Of a stretch of 6,528 nucleotides of DNA, positions 4,847 through 6,528 are shown piece after piece. The DNA comes from Chloroflexi bacterium RBG_16_57_11. GTDB lineage: Bacteria > Chloroflexota > Anaerolineae > Anaerolineales > UBA4823. The notes beneath the pieces were generated by a model, which saw nothing but the letters and a program-made list of their open reading frames with translations, was not told the DNA's origin and did no database searches. The stretch lies in assembly GCA_001795165.1 (NCBI GenBank), contig MGNS01000107.1:3664-10191 (forward strand). The letters run 5' to 3'. Both the position numbers and the translations under genes were made by a program. Within the stretch, counting starts at the first letter, position 1; each line of letters begins with the position of its first letter.

Positions 4847-6528
4847 TGCCGGTTAGCCGAACTGGCAGTTACCTCGATCTATTGACCTGGCTGCTCCTGG
4901 GTGCTTGTTGGTGGCTGGGAGGGTGGCTGATTGCCACGCATGTTTTTCGCCTGCGGCATCGGGAGCGTATATTTGCAGGGGCCTCTCTTGGCTTGCTGCT
5001 TTTTATTCTGGCAAGCAATTTTCTGACCCGTTGGATGGCTATCGAACTCGCTTATTGGGGAACGGCATTGCTGATCCTGGGAACGGGCGTCCTTTTCGCT
5101 GTTCGCCAGCCTCCAAGAAACCGGTGGCAGATATGGCGCGATCTGCGCCTCGCTCCAAACCTGTTTGTCTTCATCGCCTTGTTCATCTTGTTCAGCCTGA
5201 TCAACTTTGGACTGGCTATCCTGGATGACTACTCCAACCTGCCGCTGGTTTCTATGATCGCTACCGGACAGGTGCCTCCGCTCTTTTACCTAAACCCAGA
5301 AATTAGCCTGAACTATCACTACGGCCTGCACCTTTTTGCCGCGAGCTTGGTGCGGATTGGGGGGTTATACCCCTGGATCGCATTCGATTTAAGCAAAGCG
5401 CTGACCACGGCCTTATCCCTGATGATGGCGTGGCTTTGGTTTCGTCGATATATCAATCGAGGCTGGGGCGTATTCCTCGGGGTGCTGCTGGTTCTATTCG
5501 GATCAGGCACCCGTTGGATGTTGTTGTTCCTGCCCCAGCAAGCACTGCTGCAGATGGGTGAGGGGCTGGGGATGCTGGGGTCTGCTGCTCACACTGGAGT
5601 CAATCTATACTCAGCCTTGATCAGCGCCTGGCGCATCGAGGGCGGCGGTCCAATACCCTTCCCCTTTGCTTTTGCAAATGGTATGTTCCCTCCGATGCTA
5701 GGCTTGGGTGGCAACGGCTCATTGCCCCAAATGACTTTGTTCACCCTTTTGATCCTGGCCAGAAAACGGTGGCTTCCTCTGCCAGGTGTGATTTTTGGTC
5801 TGGTAGTCGCTTCACTCAGCCTGGTTGCCGAGTCGATGTTTATAACGGTGTGGATCGGCCTCTTGATTGCTGTCATCATTCGTTATTGGCAAGATCGACC
5901 AGAACGTGACACCTTGCAGTGGGGTTGGGTGCTGATCCCTTCGGTAGCCCTGGCTTTGATGGCCGGCAGCGCGATTAATGAGTTGCTTCGCCGGATCACT
6001 CAGCCCCAGGTCGTTGACTCGGTATATGTTTTTTTGCCCCCCGTTAAGTTCTATTGGCCTCCGGCTTTCATTTCCGCCCACCTGGGGTTGCTCTCATTCA
6101 AAGACCCGGATCAAATTCTGATCGCATTCATCGAGATGGGGCCGGTTTTACTTCTGGGTCCATGGGTGACTTATTTGGTGGTGAGATATTTGCGCTCGCG
6201 CAAATTACTGATGGCAGGCTTAAGCTTGACTGCTGCATTGAGTTTCCTTCTGCCTCTGTTCATTCGGTTTGCCGATCGCGAGCGCGACCTGGCGCGTTTG
6301 CTGAGCACCTCCTTGACCATTTGGCTGGTGCTTGGCTATCCTTACGTTTGGTTTGCTTTAGCAAAAGGCAGGCCGGCTGTAAAAGTGATAACCGCGCTTG
6401 GGGTGGGGATGACCCTGGTTGGCGGATTCGCATTGTTCCCTCCGCAATTGGTCGCGATCGCCGCTCCGCAAGCCTCCTATTACATACAGGAACCAGATGT
6501 CATCTTGGCCAAAGCCTATTGGGACCGG
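4843..6528 (+). CDS. Large multi-spanning membrane protein, probable GT-C-type glycosyltransferase, C-terminus off the right edge
   Basis: The frame is open for 562 codons to the window edge with no stop, so the protein is partial. The start at 4843 is the first ATG after an in-frame TGA at 4825-4827; a second ATG follows, and AAGAG at 4830-4834 is a weak ribosome binding site. About 12-13 hydrophobic helices are visible, among them roughly 11-31, 43-59, 67-86, 106-126, 208-230, 315-346, 361-377, 425-449, 456-475, 487-506 and 513-532. An acidic pair, D128-D129, follows the fourth helix, then VSMIATGQVPPLFYL (136-150) and NYHYGLHLFA (157-166). This order resembles the acid pair and PP-L loop of GT-C enzymes, including the neighbour encoded just upstream. 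A long loop at about 231-296 is rich in Gly, Pro and Phe. After the last visible helix, residues 533-562 look like the start of a soluble C-terminal domain. I cannot name the family. An enzyme using a lipid-linked sugar is the best guess; a non-catalytic membrane protein of surface polymer assembly is the alternative. Confidence 0.8.
   Translation, partial: MMPVSRTGSYLDLLTWLLLGACWWLGGWLIATHVFRLRHRERIFAGASLGLLLFILASNFLTRWMAIELAYWGTALLILGTGVLFAVRQPPRNRWQIWRDLRLAPNLFVFIALFILFSLINFGLAILDDYSNLPLVSMIATGQVPPLFYLNPEISLNYHYGLHLFAASLVRIGGLYPWIAFDLSKALTTALSLMMAWLWFRRYINRGWGVFLGVLLVLFGSGTRWMLLFLPQQALLQMGEGLGMLGSAAHTGVNLYSALISAWRIEGGGPIPFPFAFANGMFPPMLGLGGNGSLPQMTLFTLLILARKRWLPLPGVIFGLVVASLSLVAESMFITVWIGLLIAVIIRYWQDRPERDTLQWGWVLIPSVALALMAGSAINELLRRITQPQVVDSVYVFLPPVKFYWPPAFISAHLGLLSFKDPDQILIAFIEMGPVLLLGPWVTYLVVRYLRSRKLLMAGLSLTAALSFLLPLFIRFADRERDLARLLSTSLTIWLVLGYPYVWFALAKGRPAVKVITALGVGMTLVGGFALFPPQLVAIAAPQASYYIQEPDVILAKAYWDR

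Noticed and set aside
4905..5228. Plus-strand ORF of 107 codons inside the last gene in another frame
   Set aside because: The alternative frame is open from 4843 to the window end and encodes a coherent multi-helix membrane protein, so this is a frame shadow.
1..6528. CRISPR array, insertion sequence, defence system, tRNA or attachment site
   Set aside because: No regularly spaced repeats, terminal inverted repeats, transposase or integrase motifs, or tRNA-like folds were seen on either strand.

Overview
The window holds five protein genes and little else. It looks like part of a bacterial cell-surface glycosylation locus: one gene on the minus strand (cut off by the left edge) and, diverging from it across a 186-base gap, four genes on the plus strand, the last cut off by the right edge. 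Base composition is moderate (about 50-60% GC in rows counted by hand). No tRNA, rRNA, CRISPR array, insertion sequence, integrase or attachment site was found on either strand. The protein style (a Gly-rich GT4, Dpm1/ArnC-like GT2, UPF0104 membrane protein, large GT-C-like membrane proteins) and the weak ribosome binding sites would suit Chloroflexota such as Anaerolineae. That assignment is an impression from the protein sequences and was not tested by any search.

Layout. Positions 1-932 (minus) encode a UPF0104/AglD2-type (lysylphosphatidylglycerol synthase TM region) multi-spanning membrane protein whose C-terminus lies off the left edge. Positions 933-1118 form a divergent control region with plausible promoters in both directions and two short palindromes. 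Positions 1119-2075 encode a polyprenyl-phosphate-type family 2 glycosyltransferase with two C-terminal membrane helices. After 9 bases, 2085-3227 encode a cytoplasmic GT-B (GT4-like) glycosyltransferase, whose stop overlaps by ATGA the start of an ArnT/PMT-like GT-C membrane glycosyltransferase (3224-4771). After a 71-base gap with a hairpin and a possible 9-codon leader ORF, 4843-6528 encode the first 562 residues of a large multi-spanning membrane protein, probably another GT-C-fold enzyme.

How they may work together (inference). The GT2 enzyme would charge a polyprenyl phosphate with a sugar on the cytoplasmic face. The GT4 enzyme would extend a glycan or glycolipid from a nucleotide sugar in the cytoplasm. 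The UPF0104 protein may help move a lipid-linked sugar across the membrane. The one or two GT-C proteins would use the lipid-phosphate sugar as donor on the outer face. The close packing of the first three plus-strand genes supports co-transcription. Sugar, acceptor and final polymer cannot be read from the sequence. Nothing here is clearly a previously undescribed system; the points most worth a second look are the atypical motif residues in the GT4 and UPF0104 proteins and the identity of the last membrane protein.
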